From contig QJJF01000001.1 of NCBI GenBank assembly GCA_003202005.1, forward strand, positions 155,099-219,098: a DNA stretch of 64,000 nucleotides, in the 5' to 3' direction. Position numbers and translations under genes: made by a program. The DNA comes from Williamsia faeni. Its GTDB lineage: Bacteria > Actinomycetota > Actinomycetes > Mycobacteriales > Mycobacteriaceae. Below the pieces are notes generated by a model. That model was not told where the DNA came from and did no database searches. It saw nothing but the letters and a program-made list of their open reading frames with translations. Positions 8,115 through 21,023 of the stretch are shown in pieces (positions within the stretch are counted from its first letter, which is position 1; each line of letters starts with the position of its first letter).

Positions 8115-9071
8115 CTAGCTAGCCAACTGTCCGGCGTTGCCGAGCGCCTCACGCAAGATTCGGTGCAGGCGGGCTGGCGTCGTGAGATCTTTCCAGCACC
8201 ATCGAATCACTATGATGCCGAGGCGGGCAATGCGTTGCTCCCGCAATTTCTCGCGTTCAAGAGCCTGCTCCTTGGTTTCGCCCGGGCGAAGATAACGGAT
8301 GTACTTGGCATATCCGTCGAACTCACCGACAACGACGCCGCCCCAGTCAAAATCCGTGCGGGCGACGAAGTCGCCTTCTGCGTCGCGGAAAACCTGTTGC
8401 AACCGGGGAATTGGGATATCCCCGTACGAATACATCAGCGCCCTCGAGTAGGATTCGCCGACGCTCTCGGCGGCCCCATCCGCAATCGCAAAAGCTCGGC
8501 CGGCCATCGCAATCCCCGTCCGACCACGACTCGACATCAGCACCCTTGCCAACTCATCGTGAGCCACACCCATCCGCAACGCTCCGTCCAATGCGCACAC
8601 GGCTTGCACAAAGCTGCCGCTCCTGGCCACATCGACAGCAGTTCGCGCCAGCGACGTCACCAACAGACCATCGATCACAACTGTCTCGCCTGATCGCCAC
8701 GGCGTCGAATGCAGCACGCTGGCGCGGCCCCTCCGGCGACCACCCGAGGTGCGGTTCGCGGTGAAATGCACGCGCGTGAAATCGCCATACAAGACCGGAA
8801 GTCCGTGCAGGACTGCCGCCGAGTAGTGGCTTATGGCTTTGGAGCCATCACCGGAATCTGCGGCCGCGAGGACCGTCCGACGGTAGGTCTCGCGTTGCCG
8901 CTCGTACTCGTCGAGGTCCTTGAGATCGCAACTATAGGTGTATACGCCGCGGTACAGGCGCTTGAGCTCTCCACTCTTCACCCGCTGTCGCAGCGCTGCG
9001 TCGGGCTGGCCGATCGACACTGCGTCTCGTCGTCGAAACAGGCCGTTGTCTTCAGAAGTGTTGTCCCCCAT
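8115..9071 (-). CDS. Solitary AbiEi-like protein with Vsr/DUF559-type nuclease-fold C terminus
   Basis: A 318-residue protein with an N-terminal winged-helix-like segment (about 10-45, ending LYRGVYTY) typical of AbiEi antitoxins, a middle region with SHYSAAVLHGLP and SLARTAVDVAR, and a C-terminal PD-(D/E)xK-like module: Asp240/Asp242 in RTDFDW, Glu250-Asp252 and Lys256 in GEFDGYAKY, then the helix EREKLREQRIARLG and strand IIVIRWCW. No AbiEii toxin gene is next to it, so it is not half of an intact type IV toxin-antitoxin operon. Copies of palindromic family E lie immediately 3' and 82 bp 5' of it. Function unknown; DNA binding or nicking is plausible from the fold. Confidence 0.8.
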   Translation of the reverse strand: MGDNTSEDNGLFRRRDAVSIGQPDAALRQRVKSGELKRLYRGVYTYSCDLKDLDEYERQRETYRRTVLAAADSGDGSKAISHYSAAVLHGLPVLYGDFTRVHFTANRTSGGRRRGRASVLHSTPWRSGETVVIDGLLVTSLARTAVDVARSGSFVQAVCALDGALRMGVAHDELARVLMSSRGRTGIAMAGRAFAIADGAAESVGESYSRALMYSYGDIPIPRLQQVFRDAEGDFVARTDFDWGGVVVGEFDGYAKYIRYLRPGETKEQALEREKLREQRIARLGIIVIRWCWKDLTTPARLHRILREALGNAGQLAS

Positions 9072-9152
9072 GGGTCAAGCATCGCGGGACAAGCGGTCGT
9101 CGAGTACGAGCCAGCGCCAAATTTTGGATGGAACCAGGAACTGTGGATAACC

Positions 9153-9238
9153 CAATCCGCTCCACCTGTTTTGATTCGCTCCACTTGCAGTGCGCTGGAA
9201 GTGGAGCGCACGTCGGCAAGTGGAGCGAATTTGATTGG
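9153..9238. repeat. Palindromic repeat family E, copy 2
   Basis: About 86 bp, same orientation as the copy at 8033. The left arm aligns with copy 1 with about five mismatches over 35 bases (AATCCGCTCCACCTG, GATTCGCTCCACTT) and the loop keeps the TGC..CTGGAA core. The right arm is partly degraded by an insertion-like segment (CACGTCGGC) but still ends AAGTGGAGCGAATTTGATT. It lies 82 bp upstream of the AbiEi-like start and just beyond the rpoC terminator. Confidence 0.82.
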
Positions 9239-9248
9239 CGGGGAACGC

Positions 9249-9284
9249 AAAAGCGGGCACCCCCCGAAAGGGATGCCCGCTTTT
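9249..9284 (-). terminator. Intrinsic terminator after rpoC
   Basis: A strong hairpin: AAAAGCGGGCA pairs with TGCCCGCTTTT around a loop near 9263-9272. It lies 11 bp beyond the rpoC stop codon and fits termination of the rpoB-rpoC transcript. Confidence 0.85.
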
Positions 9285-9295
9285 GTTGCGTTTAC

Positions 9296-12200
9296 CTAGC
9301 GGTAGTCGCTGCTGAAGCCGTAGTCGTCCAGCGGGACAGCCGCACCCGACGGGGCACCGAAGGTGCCGTCCGGGCTGTAGTAGGTGTCGTCGTAAGACGG
9401 CACCGCGTACGCGGCTGCACGTGCTTCTTCGGTCGGCTGCACCTGGATGTTCCGGTACCGGTTGATACCGGTTCCGGCCGGGATGAGCTTACCGATGATC
9501 ACGTTCTCCTTGAGGCCGACGAGCTTGTCGCTACGGCTGTTGATGGCCGCATCGGTGAGCACGCGAGTGGTCTCCTGGAACGACGCCGCCGACAACCACG
9601 ACTCGGTTGCGAGCGATGCCTTGGTGATACCCATGAGCACCGGACGTCCGGCCGCGGGCTCGCCGCCCTCGGCGACGACGCGACGGTTGGCCGCCTCGAA
9701 GTCGGCGCGCTCGGTGAGCGAACCGGGCAGGAACTCGGTGGCACCGGAATCGATGATCGTCACGCGACGCAGCATCTGACGAACGATCGTCTCGATGTGC
9801 TTGTCGTGGATCGACACACCCTGGCTCCGGTAGACCTCCTGGACCTCGTTGACCAGGTGGACCTGCACCTGACGGGGACCCATGACACGCAGCACCTCGT
9901 GCGGATCGGCAGCACCTTCCATGAGCTGCTGGCCGACCTCGACATGATCGCCGTCGGCGAGCAGACGCTCGCTGCCGTCCTCATGCTTGAACACGCGCAG
10001 ACGCTGACGCTTGGAGATCTTGTCGTAGACAACCTCTTCCGAGCCGTCGTCCGGGATGATCGTCATCTTGTAGAAGCGATCATCATCCTCGAGACGGATG
10101 CGTCCGGAGACCTCGGCGATCGGGGCCTTGCCCTTGGGGACACGGGCCTCGAACAGCTCCTGAACACGCGGCAGACCGCCCGTGATGTCGTCACCGACAC
10201 CACCCTGGTGGAACGTACGCATGGTCAGCTGGGTACCGGGCTCACCGATCGACTGGGCCGCGACGATACCGACGGCCTCGCCGATGTCGACGAGCTTGCC
10301 GGTGGCCATCGACCGTCCGTAGCAGGTGGCGCAGACGCCGGTGCCGGTGGCACAGGTCAGGACCGAACGGACCTTGACCTGCGAGATGCCGGCCGCGAGC
10401 AGTGCCTCGATCGCGGGATCACCGAGATCGAATCCGCGCTCGATGATGACCTTGCCATTCGCGTCGACCGCGTCGGTGGCCAATGTCCTTGCGAACGTTG
10501 ACGTTTCGACGTGAGCGTCGCGGATGAGCGAGCCGTCCGCCTGCTTCTCGGCGATGATCGTGTTGATGCCACGCTCGGTGCCACAGTCGGTCTCACGCAC
10601 GATGACGTCCTGCGACACGTCCACCAGACGACGGGTCAGGTAACCCGAGTCAGCGGTACGAAGCGCGGTGTCGGCCAGACCCTTACGGGCACCATGCGTG
10701 TTGATGAAGTACTCGGCGACGGTCAGACCCTCGCGGAACGAGGACTTGATCGGACGCGGGATGAACTCACCCTTCGGGTTGGTCACCAGACCCTTCATGC
10801 CCGCAAGCGAGCGGATCTGGGTCATGTTGCCCGCGGCACCGGACTGCACGATCATCGGAATCGGGTTGTCGTCGGGGTAGTGACGCTCCATATCGGCGCC
10901 AACCTCTTCGGTTGCCTGCTTCCAGATCTCCACCAGAGCGTCACGACGCTCGGCAGCGGTCAGGGCACCACGCTGGAACTTGCGCTCCAGCCCGTCTGCC
11001 CGATCCTCGTACTTGTCGAGGATGGCTGCCTTGTCCGGCGACACGAGCACGTCGGACATGGCGATGGTGACACCCGAGCGGGTGGCCCAGTAGAAACCGG
11101 CGTCCTTGAGCTTGTCGACGGTCTGCGCGACGACGATCATCGGGTAGCGCTCGGCCATGTCGTTGATGATCGTGGCCTGACGCTTCTTCGGCATTTGCTC
11201 GTTGACGAACGGGTAGTCGTTCGGCAGCAGCTCGTTGAACAGCACGCGACCAAGAGTGGTCTCGATGGTCCACGGGGTACCGAACTTCCAGCCCTCGGGG
11301 AACTGCTCCCGCTCGATCGCCCGGGTCGGACGCTGGTGCGTCAGCCGGACCTTGATCGGAGCCTGAACACTGAGCACGCCACGGTCGACTGCCATCTGGG
11401 CTTCGGACGGCGTGGAGTACACGCCGCGCTCGATGTCGTCGTCGGTCGAGGCCGTGTAGGCACCGACCGCCTGCTCCTTGAGCGTGGTGAGGTGGAACAG
11501 ACCGGTCACCATGTCCAGACGGGGCATGGCCAGCGGTCGACCCGAAGCCGGCGACAGGATGTTGTTCGACGACAGCATCAGGATGCGGGCCTCGGCCTGC
11601 GCCTCGGCGGACAGCGGCAGGTGGACTGCCATCTGGTCACCGTCGAAGTCGGCGTTGAAGGCCTCACACACGAGCGGGTGGAGCTGGATGGCCTTGCCCT
11701 CCACGAGCTGCGGCTCGAATGCCTGGATACCCAGACGGTGCAGCGTGGGCGCACGGTTGAGCAGCACGGGATGCTCGGCGATGACCTCTTCGAGGACGTC
11801 CCACACGGCCGGACGCTGACGCTCGACCATCCGCTTGGCGGACTTGATGTTCTGCGCCTGGTTCAGGTCGACGAGTCGCTTCATCACGAACGGCTTGAAC
11901 AGCTCGAGAGCCATCAGCTTGGGCAGACCACACTGATGCAGCTTGAGCTGCGGGCCGACGACGATGACCGAACGGCCCGAGTAGTCGACGCGCTTGCCGA
12001 GCAGGTTCTGACGGAAACGACCCTGCTTGCCCTTGAGCAGATCGCTCAGGGACTTCAGCGGGCGGTTACCCGGTCCGGTGACCGGACGGCCACGACGGCC
12101 GTTGTCGAACAGTGCGTCGACGGACTCCTGCAGCATCCGCTTCTCGTTGTTGACGATGATCTCGGGCGCACCCAGATCGATCAGTCGCTTGAGGCGGTTG

Positions 12201-13252
12201 TTGCGGTTGATCACGCGGCGGTACAGGTCGTTCAGGTCGGAGGTCGCAAAGCGGCCACCGTCGAGCTGGACCATCGGACGCAGCTCCGGCGGGATCACCG
12301 GCACGGCGTCGAGAACCATGCCCAGCGGCGAGTTGCCCGACCGGTGGAACGCAGCGACGACCTTGAGACGCTTCAGTGCACGGAGCTTCTTCTGCCCCTT
12401 GCCGTTACGAATCGTGTCGCGCAGGATCTCGGCCTCGGCAGCGATGTCGAAGTCCTCGAGCAGACGCTTGATGGCCTCGGCACCCATGGCTCCGGTGAAG
12501 TACTCGCCGTAGCGGTCCTGGATCTCGCGGTAGAGCTTCTCGTCGATGATCATCTGCTTGGGAGCAAGCTTGACGAACTTGTCCCAGATCTCGTCGAGAT
12601 CGTCGAGGGCACGCTGCGCGGTGTCGCGGATACGGCGCATCTCGCGCTCGCCGGCATCCTTCACCTTGCGGCGGGCATCGGCCTTGGCGCCTTCGCGCTC
12701 CAGCTCTGCCAGGTCCTCTTCGAGCTTCTTGGCGCGCTCTTCGAGGTCGGAGTCACGGGTATCGGCGACACCCTTCTTCTCGACCTCCATCTCGGCCTCG
12801 AGAGTGGACTTCTCGTTGTGACGCATTTCGTCGTCGACAGCGGTGATGACGTAGGCGGCGAAGTAGATGATCTTCTCGAGATCCTTCGGCGCCAGGTCGA
12901 GCAGGTAGCCCAACCGGCTCGGCACACCCTTGAAGTACCAGATGTGGGTGACCGGTGCGGCCAGCTCGATGTGACCCATCCGCTCACGACGCACCTTGGC
13001 GCGAGTGACCTCGACGCCGCAGCGCTCGCAGATGATGCCCTTGAAGCGGACGCGCTTGTACTTGCCGCAGTAGCACTCCCAGTCCCGGGTGGGACCAAAG
13101 ATCTTCTCGCAGAACAAGCCGTCCTTCTCTGGCTTGAGCGTGCGGTAGTTGATCGTCTCCGGCTTTTTGACCTCACCGAACGACCAGTTGTGGATGTCGT
13201 CGGCGGTGGCCAGGCCAATCTTCAGTTCATCGAAAAAGTTGACGTCGAGCAC
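9296..13252 (-). CDS. rpoC: DNA-directed RNA polymerase subunit beta'
   Basis: A 1318-residue beta' subunit of the actinobacterial type. Landmarks are the start [19 protein letters not shown], the N-terminal zinc site ([23 protein letters not shown], about residues 60-82), the absolutely conserved catalytic [14 protein letters not shown] near residue 535, the trigger-loop region [16 protein letters not shown], and the second zinc cluster [13 protein letters not shown]. With beta, alpha and omega it forms the RNA polymerase core. It starts at GTG 13252 behind an AAAGGT ribosome binding site, 40 bp after rpoB, and is cotranscribed with it. Confidence 0.99.
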   Translation of the reverse strand: MLDVNFFDELKIGLATADDIHNWSFGEVKKPETINYRTLKPEKDGLFCEKIFGPTRDWECYCGKYKRVRFKGIICERCGVEVTRAKVRRERMGHIELAAPVTHIWYFKGVPSRLGYLLDLAPKDLEKIIYFAAYVITAVDDEMRHNEKSTLEAEMEVEKKGVADTRDSDLEERAKKLEEDLAELEREGAKADARRKVKDAGEREMRRIRDTAQRALDDLDEIWDKFVKLAPKQMIIDEKLYREIQDRYGEYFTGAMGAEAIKRLLEDFDIAAEAEILRDTIRNGKGQKKLRALKRLKVVAAFHRSGNSPLGMVLDAVPVIPPELRPMVQLDGGRFATSDLNDLYRRVINRNNRLKRLIDLGAPEIIVNNEKRMLQESVDALFDNGRRGRPVTGPGNRPLKSLSDLLKGKQGRFRQNLLGKRVDYSGRSVIVVGPQLKLHQCGLPKLMALELFKPFVMKRLVDLNQAQNIKSAKRMVERQRPAVWDVLEEVIAEHPVLLNRAPTLHRLGIQAFEPQLVEGKAIQLHPLVCEAFNADFDGDQMAVHLPLSAEAQAEARILMLSSNNILSPASGRPLAMPRLDMVTGLFHLTTLKEQAVGAYTASTDDDIERGVYSTPSEAQMAVDRGVLSVQAPIKVRLTHQRPTRAIEREQFPEGWKFGTPWTIETTLGRVLFNELLPNDYPFVNEQMPKKRQATIINDMAERYPMIVVAQTVDKLKDAGFYWATRSGVTIAMSDVLVSPDKAAILDKYEDRADGLERKFQRGALTAAERRDALVEIWKQATEEVGADMERHYPDDNPIPMIVQSGAAGNMTQIRSLAGMKGLVTNPKGEFIPRPIKSSFREGLTVAEYFINTHGARKGLADTALRTADSGYLTRRLVDVSQDVIVRETDCGTERGINTIIAEKQADGSLIRDAHVETSTFARTLATDAVDANGKVIIERGFDLGDPAIEALLAAGISQVKVRSVLTCATGTGVCATCYGRSMATGKLVDIGEAVGIVAAQSIGEPGTQLTMRTFHQGGVGDDITGGLPRVQELFEARVPKGKAPIAEVSGRIRLEDDDRFYKMTIIPDDGSEEVVYDKISKRQRLRVFKHEDGSERLLADGDHVEVGQQLMEGAADPHEVLRVMGPRQVQVHLVNEVQEVYRSQGVSIHDKHIETIVRQMLRRVTIIDSGATEFLPGSLTERADFEAANRRVVAEGGEPAAGRPVLMGITKASLATESWLSAASFQETTRVLTDAAINSRSDKLVGLKENVIIGKLIPAGTGINRYRNIQVQPTEEARAAAYAVPSYDDTYYSPDGTFGAPSGAAVPLDDYGFSSDYR

Positions 13253-13292
13253 TATTTACCTTTCAGTAGCTCAGTCAGGAGTAGCAAGTGGG

Positions 13293-16781
<3,489 letters not shown>

Positions 16782-16932
16782 GATATGTCCTTCCAACACG
16801 AATTACTCGTTGTGCCCTAGTGGTGTTCGCTGCTGTTCGGCCTGATCAACGGCGATCACCCAGGACGCCACAAGCTCTGTGGTCGGAAGGTGAAATCGTG
16901 AGGTGGACAGGACGCAGCCAGCGCAACGTCCA

Positions 16933-16963
16933 ACTGTACCAGAAAATGGGCGCACGTAAACAA
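16933..16963 (-). promoter_or_regulatory. Candidate rpoB promoter
   Basis: On the minus strand a good -10 hexamer, TACAGT (16938-16933), follows possible -35 sequences TTGTTT (16963-16958, 19-bp spacing) or TTTACG (16960-16955, 16-bp spacing). The predicted transcript leader before the rpoB TTG is about 145 nt. Only consensus matching supports this. Confidence 0.45.
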
Positions 16964-17038
16964 CCTCATTTGGTTACTGCGAACAGACTGCAACCAAGAA
17001 GGCCTCGCGTCAAGAGGAACGCGCGTTTTTTGCGGTTA

Positions 17039-17300
17039 AAAATCAGAGATGCGGCTGATCAGCCACTGACCGTCCACTTTTTGCAGTCCGAGTTCGGTCG
17101 GCGCCTGGCCGGGTCCGGTCAGGACCCGCCGCACGCGGCTGGGTGCCGCTGACCACCAGCGATGTGATGGCGGTCGCATTCGAGTCTCCCGAGTGGCCAC
17201 CATCGCGGCGTCCACGATACCTCCCGACCTCCATCCGGTCGATCCATCACGACGACCGATTCGCTTCAACCCGGCTTGGAACGCGGCCGATCTCGAAACG
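17039..17300 (-). pseudogene. Broken copy of the Mce-associated membrane protein gene
   Basis: The minus-strand sequence from about 17215 down to 17039 is a near copy of the 3' end of the Mce-associated gene at 18291. The last 28 residues (VLTGPGQAPTELGLQKVDGQ, then WLISRISDF) differ by one residue from that gene's end. Upstream, GDSNATAITSLVVSGTQ matches its DSNATVIATLIISGTQ but in another frame, so there is a frameshift near 17135. Weaker similarity near 17255-17300 resembles the AAFKPGVTAAES region, which suggests an internal deletion. No intact start is present. It is a direct-repeat partner of the intact gene, with the DUF4352 gene between them. Confidence 0.8.
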
Positions 17301-17503
17301 GCAATCTCACGCCTTCGCCCTGCCAGATCGGGCGCGCGCGCCCGGTGAACCAATACGTGTAGTCCGTTCAGATGAACGGCTACGCGGTCGCTAGCATTCG
17401 GAATTCCGTTCCGGCACAGGCCTCGCCAACGCACCCGCCACCGCGAGTACTGATCAGACCGTGCTGGATCGGTGGGTAATAGTTGATCGACACAAGGACA
17501 AAA

Positions 17504-18217
17504 ATGACATTCCCACCCCAGGCTCCTGTCGGAGGCAACAACTCGCAGGGTGTTCCCGGGCAGCAGCCTCAACAGCCATATCAGGGCGGTGCACCCAACT
17601 GGGCGCCTCCGCCTCCCCCGCAAAAGAAGCGCAAGAAGTGGCCGTTCATCGTTGGCGGAATTGTTGCCGTCATCGTCATCGCCATTGCTGCCGGAGGCGG
17701 CGACAAGAAAGACGAGGACTCCACTGCTGCGGCGACCACGACTCAGCCGGCCGATGCCGGCTCCAATCAGCAGGCCAACGAACCCCAGAACGATTCCGCT
17801 CCCGCAGCGGACACGACCGCGGGACTGAACACTCCGGTACGCGATGGCAAATTCGAGTTCGTCGTCGCCGGTGTTGAAGCCGGCGTTGCCGACGTCGGCG
17901 ACAATCCCTACCTCAATCAGCAGGCTTCCGGACAGTTCGTTCTGGTGAATATCACGGTGAAGAACATCTCCGACAAGCCTGAGTCATTCAGTCCCCTGGA
18001 TCAAAAATTGTTTGACGTCCAGGGACGCGAGTTCGAGGCCGACACGACAGCGATGATCGCCGCGACAAGTTCGGACATCCCGGTTTGGGACAAAATCAAT
18101 CCCGGTAACAGCGTGAACATTCAGCTGGTCTTCGACATGCCTGCTGACGCCACACCGTCAAAGGTTGAACTGCACGACTCGATTTTCTCAGGAGGAGTCG
18201 ACGTCAAGCTGGCCTAA
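17504..18217 (+). CDS. Membrane-anchored DUF4352 protein
   Basis: A 237-residue protein. A Pro/Gln/Gly-rich cytoplasmic N terminus ends in a basic KKRKK stretch (about 41-45), followed by one membrane segment ([20 protein letters not shown]), a low-complexity Thr/Ala/Gln/Asp linker, and an immunoglobulin-like DUF4352 domain ([20 protein letters not shown]) that would lie outside the membrane. The ATG at 17504 has AAGGA 5 nt upstream and is preferred over TTG 17483. It is transcribed away from the mce operon and ends at a strong hairpin. It sits between the broken and intact copies of an Mce-associated gene, so it may have been inserted or trapped by a duplication. Function unknown. Confidence 0.8.
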   Translation: MTFPPQAPVGGNNSQGVPGQQPQQPYQGGAPNWAPPPPPQKKRKKWPFIVGGIVAVIVIAIAAGGGDKKDEDSTAAATTTQPADAGSNQQANEPQNDSAPAADTTAGLNTPVRDGKFEFVVAGVEAGVADVGDNPYLNQQASGQFVLVNITVKNISDKPESFSPLDQKLFDVQGREFEADTTAMIAATSSDIPVWDKINPGNSVNIQLVFDMPADATPSKVELHDSIFSGGVDVKLA

Positions 18218-18226
18218 AGCTCCGAC

Positions 18227-18266
18227 AACAAGGCCGCGATCTCGCTTTCGAGATCGCGGCCTTGTT
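18227..18266. terminator. Bidirectional hairpin terminator
   Basis: A perfect 18-bp stem (AACAAGGCCGCGATCTCG with its complement) and a CTTT loop. It lies 9 bp after the DUF4352 stop and 24 bp beyond the end of the mce operon on the other strand, so it can serve both converging transcripts. Confidence 0.85.
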
Positions 18267-18290
18267 GGCTGTCTGCGCGCAGTTCTGGGG

Positions 18291-19061
18291 TCAGAAATCA
18301 GAGATGCGGCTGATCAGCCACTGACCGTCCACCTTCTGCAATCCGAGTTCGGTACGCGCCTGGCCGGGTCCGGTCAGGACCGCGACACCCTGCTGGGTGC
18401 CGCTGATGATCAAGGTTGCGATGACGGTTGCATTCGAGTCGTCCAGGTAGCTCACGGCAACCATGTCGACCTTGCACTCGGCACCCTGCCCGCTCTGTGC
18501 GGCCAGGTCCCTGGTGGTCTTCTGATACTCGTTGAACTGGGTCAATGCCTCACCCGTGAGACCGGTCTTGGCCTTGTTCGCCCAGTCGTCGAACTTGGTG
18601 GGATCGACCGACAGCACTGCACAGATCCGGTCGCCGGCCTGCGCCTTGAGCGCACTCGTCGCCGAGGCCTCGGTGAACGCGAGGTTCGATTCGGCGGCCG
18701 TCACCCCGGGCTTGAATGCGGCGACGACCGCAAACACCCCGACCACCAGTGCAATGGCCGCAACAATCAGAACCTTGCGCCAGGTCAGGAATCCGGACCC
18801 GGAATCCGCGGGCGCCGCACCGGGTTGCGGGGACTTCTCAGTCGGTGCGGACTTTTCCGCCGGCGCGGATTTGTCCGCAGACACCGACTTCTTCAAGGAA
18901 ATCGATTTGGCGGTGGAGACGGGCTTCGCGTCGGACACCGGCTTCGCAGTGGTCTCCTCGGCTGGTTCACCGGTCACCTTGCCGCTGGTCGGACTGCTGC
19001 CGGCAACCCGGATCTTGCCGCGCGGCGCGCTGGGACGGGCCGGTTTACGTGGGCCTGTCAT
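18291..19061 (-). CDS. Mce-associated membrane protein (second, last gene of the operon)
   Basis: A 256-residue protein with a long Lys/Ser/Ala/Pro-rich cytoplasmic N terminus (residues 1-90, repeated EKSAP/KSVS units), one membrane helix (VLIVAAIALVVGVFAVVAAF) and an extracytoplasmic domain ending ARTELGLQKVDGQWLISRISDF. This matches the Mce-associated (Mas) proteins found at the 3' end of mce operons, which are thought to stabilise the Mce lipid importer. It overlaps the upstream mas gene by 1 nt. A degraded duplicate of its 3' end lies at 17039. Confidence 0.85.
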   Translation of the reverse strand: MTGPRKPARPSAPRGKIRVAGSSPTSGKVTGEPAEETTAKPVSDAKPVSTAKSISLKKSVSADKSAPAEKSAPTEKSPQPGAAPADSGSGFLTWRKVLIVAAIALVVGVFAVVAAFKPGVTAAESNLAFTEASATSALKAQAGDRICAVLSVDPTKFDDWANKAKTGLTGEALTQFNEYQKTTRDLAAQSGQGAECKVDMVAVSYLDDSNATVIATLIISGTQQGVAVLTGPGQARTELGLQKVDGQWLISRISDF

Positions 19062-19678
19062 CAGTTACCCCCTGTGGTCGGGGCGGTGGTCGTGCCGGCC
19101 GGATCCTGCAATCCGATCGCGTCGATCGACTGGATGTCCGTGGCCTTCCAGCCGCCGTCCTCGTGGACCACATCCACCGAGAAACCCATGTTCGACGTTG
19201 TCGGCTGGGCTCCGGGGACCGTACTGGTGACATCGACGTACACGAGCACTTTGGCGGTCTTGTCGTCTTCGTTGAACTCGACCACACCACTGCGCTTGAC
19301 CACGGACGTCAGCGTCGCCGTCTTGTCACCATTTGCATCGACCTGCTTGGTGAGCGTCTCGAAGTCTTCCGCGGTGATCTGCGTGCGGGCGTTGCCGGTC
19401 AGCGACGAGTCCACCTGCTCACGAAATGCCGTCAGGTTCTTCGGGTCGATGTTGGTGACGTTGAGGATCACCTGCTCGGCGCCGTCCTGGGCCTCGTCCC
19501 GGACCTCCTGCGTGTCCTGGACACCGAAGAATGCGGCGTCGATCCATCGGTAACCGTAGATGCCGGCGAACACCACCGCAGCCACGAGAGCGACCACCGC
19601 GAGGGCAGCACAAACTCGTAGCCACAGCTGCTGCGAACCTAGATGTCGCTTACCGCCGGGCTGAGAAGTCGTAGTCAT
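19061..19678 (-). CDS. Mce-associated membrane protein (first)
   Basis: A 205-residue single-pass protein: membrane segment VCAALAVVALVAAVVFAGIYG near residues 20-40, then an extracytoplasmic NTF2-like domain (FREQVDSSLTGNARTQI, VVEFNEDDKTAKVLVYVDVT, GWKATDIQSIDAIG) typical of Mce-associated proteins. The ATG at 19678 overlaps the stop of the 36-codon small gene (ATGA). A GTG at 19696 would add six residues but lies inside that small gene. It is part of the mce operon and probably supports assembly of the MceA-F importer. Confidence 0.85.
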   Translation of the reverse strand: MTTTSQPGGKRHLGSQQLWLRVCAALAVVALVAAVVFAGIYGYRWIDAAFFGVQDTQEVRDEAQDGAEQVILNVTNIDPKNLTAFREQVDSSLTGNARTQITAEDFETLTKQVDANGDKTATLTSVVKRSGVVEFNEDDKTAKVLVYVDVTSTVPGAQPTTSNMGFSVDVVHEDGGWKATDIQSIDAIGLQDPAGTTTAPTTGGN

Positions 19679-19785
19679 CGCCCGCCCAAGGTACACACTT
19701 TTGTCATTACCAAGTCGAGCTCCACCTTCGGCTTCATCTCCAGCTCCAAGGCGAGCTTCGCCTTGGGCTTCGTCTTCGTGATCAT
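19675..19785 (-). CDS. 36-codon small gene between mceF and the mce-associated genes
   Basis: A 36-residue ORF whose ATG overlaps the mceF stop (ATGA, 19785-19782) and whose stop overlaps the next gene's ATG (ATGA, 19678-19675). Both junctions use the overlap style seen elsewhere in this operon. The peptide begins MITKTKPKAK and has alternating hydrophobic and charged residues (LALELEMKPKVELDLV), suggestive of a short amphipathic beta strand, with no membrane helix. The coding DNA includes a 9-bp hairpin (CCAAGGCGA with its complement) at 19747-19767. No family is recognised. Without it, mceF and mas would be separated by about 100 bp, unlike the tight spacing of the rest of the operon. Confidence 0.6.
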   Translation of the reverse strand: MITKTKPKAKLALELEMKPKVELDLVMTKVCTLGGR

Positions 19786-21023
19786 TGCGGGCGCACTCCG
19801 AGCAGGAACGCCATCTGTCGTGCGATGGGGTTCAGGTTCAGGGTGTCCGGCATCTTCTTCGGGTTGTCGTCCCACGGCTGAGGTGTGTTCGGATCAGCGA
19901 ACTGAGCTCGTTCCGCGCTTCGCACACCGGTCGGATTACCCTGTGCCACTTGACAACTGGCCTCGGTGTTGAATGGGAAATCGTCGTAGTTGACGTCGAA
20001 GTCGGGGTTCTTGGCCTTCTCCGCGGCGATGATCGCCTCGGTGCTCTCGTAGCCCACCGTGCACGCGGGTGGATTGTTGATCTCGAGCACGATGCCGAAG
20101 TGGATGGTGCCGTCACCGGGTGCCGGGCTATAGCTGCCGCTCGACAGCGCGGAGAGCAACGCCAGCGCCGGGCTGATGCCATAGAACGTCGGTGCGATCG
20201 TGTTGACCGTCTCGGCGAGGTTGTGGACCACCGTGGTGATGTCGCCGCCGCTGTCCTGCAGCAATTTCGAGATCTGGGTGGCACTGGCGGTACCGGTGGT
20301 CAGCAATCGCCGGATGGCCGGATCAGAGGCCTGCAGCGTCTCGGTCACCAGTTCCAGATTGTGTGACCACGCCAGGATCTCGTCCGACTGCTCGGCCTGG
20401 GTACTGAGCACGGTGTTGCTGTTCTGGATCAGTGAAATCGTCTGCGGCAGATTGTCGAGACCTGCCTTGGACAGATTCGCCAGCGAATCGACCAGCGACT
20501 CGAGGTTGTCGGCATTGCCGTTGAACGCCTTGCCGAGCTCGGTCACCACGGTCCGCAGATCGTCCACCGGGATCGAGTCGGTGAAATCGACCGCCGACTT
20601 CAGCACATCCTGCAGCGGTGGCGGGATCTTCGTGTCGGTGATGACCGACCCATCCTTCAGATACGGCCCCGAGTTGTTCGGCGGCCGCAGATCGATGTAC
20701 TGCTCGCCGATCGCAGAGCGGTTCGCGACCACCGCGATGGCCGAATCCGGGATGTCCGGACCACCGGAATCGAGGTCGAGTTCGACCTGGACACCGTCCG
20801 GTTGCAGCGTCAACGGTCCGACTCGTCCGACCGGCACACCGCGGTACGTCACCTCACCGTTGGTGAAGATGCCGCCGGAATCGGCGAACTGGGCCTTGAC
20901 CGTGTACGAACCGACACCGACAAACCGATCCAGCTTCGCATAGGTTGCACCGACATAGACCAGCGCCACCACGCCGACGACAACGAATACGATCAGCTGC
21001 CACTTCACAACCTTGGAGGTCAT
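19782..21023 (-). CDS. mceF: Mce family protein MceF
   Basis: A 413-residue Mce protein. It has an N-terminal membrane anchor (LIVFVVVGVVALVYVGATYA), then the MCE/MlaD domain (YTVKAQFADSGGIFTNGEVTYRG at about 38-60, with GEQYIDLRPP near 108), and a long helical segment (about 140-270) that builds the periplasmic lipid tunnel. It is the sixth paralog in the order, overlaps mceE by 4 nt and overlaps the downstream small ORF by 4 nt. Mce hexamers shuttle lipids such as sterols or fatty acids to the YrbE permease. The substrate of this operon is not evident. Confidence 0.9.
   Translation of the reverse strand: MTSKVVKWQLIVFVVVGVVALVYVGATYAKLDRFVGVGSYTVKAQFADSGGIFTNGEVTYRGVPVGRVGPLTLQPDGVQVELDLDSGGPDIPDSAIAVVANRSAIGEQYIDLRPPNNSGPYLKDGSVITDTKIPPPLQDVLKSAVDFTDSIPVDDLRTVVTELGKAFNGNADNLESLVDSLANLSKAGLDNLPQTISLIQNSNTVLSTQAEQSDEILAWSHNLELVTETLQASDPAIRRLLTTGTASATQISKLLQDSGGDITTVVHNLAETVNTIAPTFYGISPALALLSALSSGSYSPAPGDGTIHFGIVLEINNPPACTVGYESTEAIIAAEKAKNPDFDVNYDDFPFNTEASCQVAQGNPTGVRSAERAQFADPNTPQPWDDNPKKMPDTLNLNPIARQMAFLLGVRPQ

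Noticed and set aside
8115-9071. Complete type IV (AbiE) toxin-antitoxin system
   Set aside because: Only the AbiEi-like half is present; neighbours are a glutamine-synthetase-like gene and rpoC, with no AbiEii nucleotidyltransferase.
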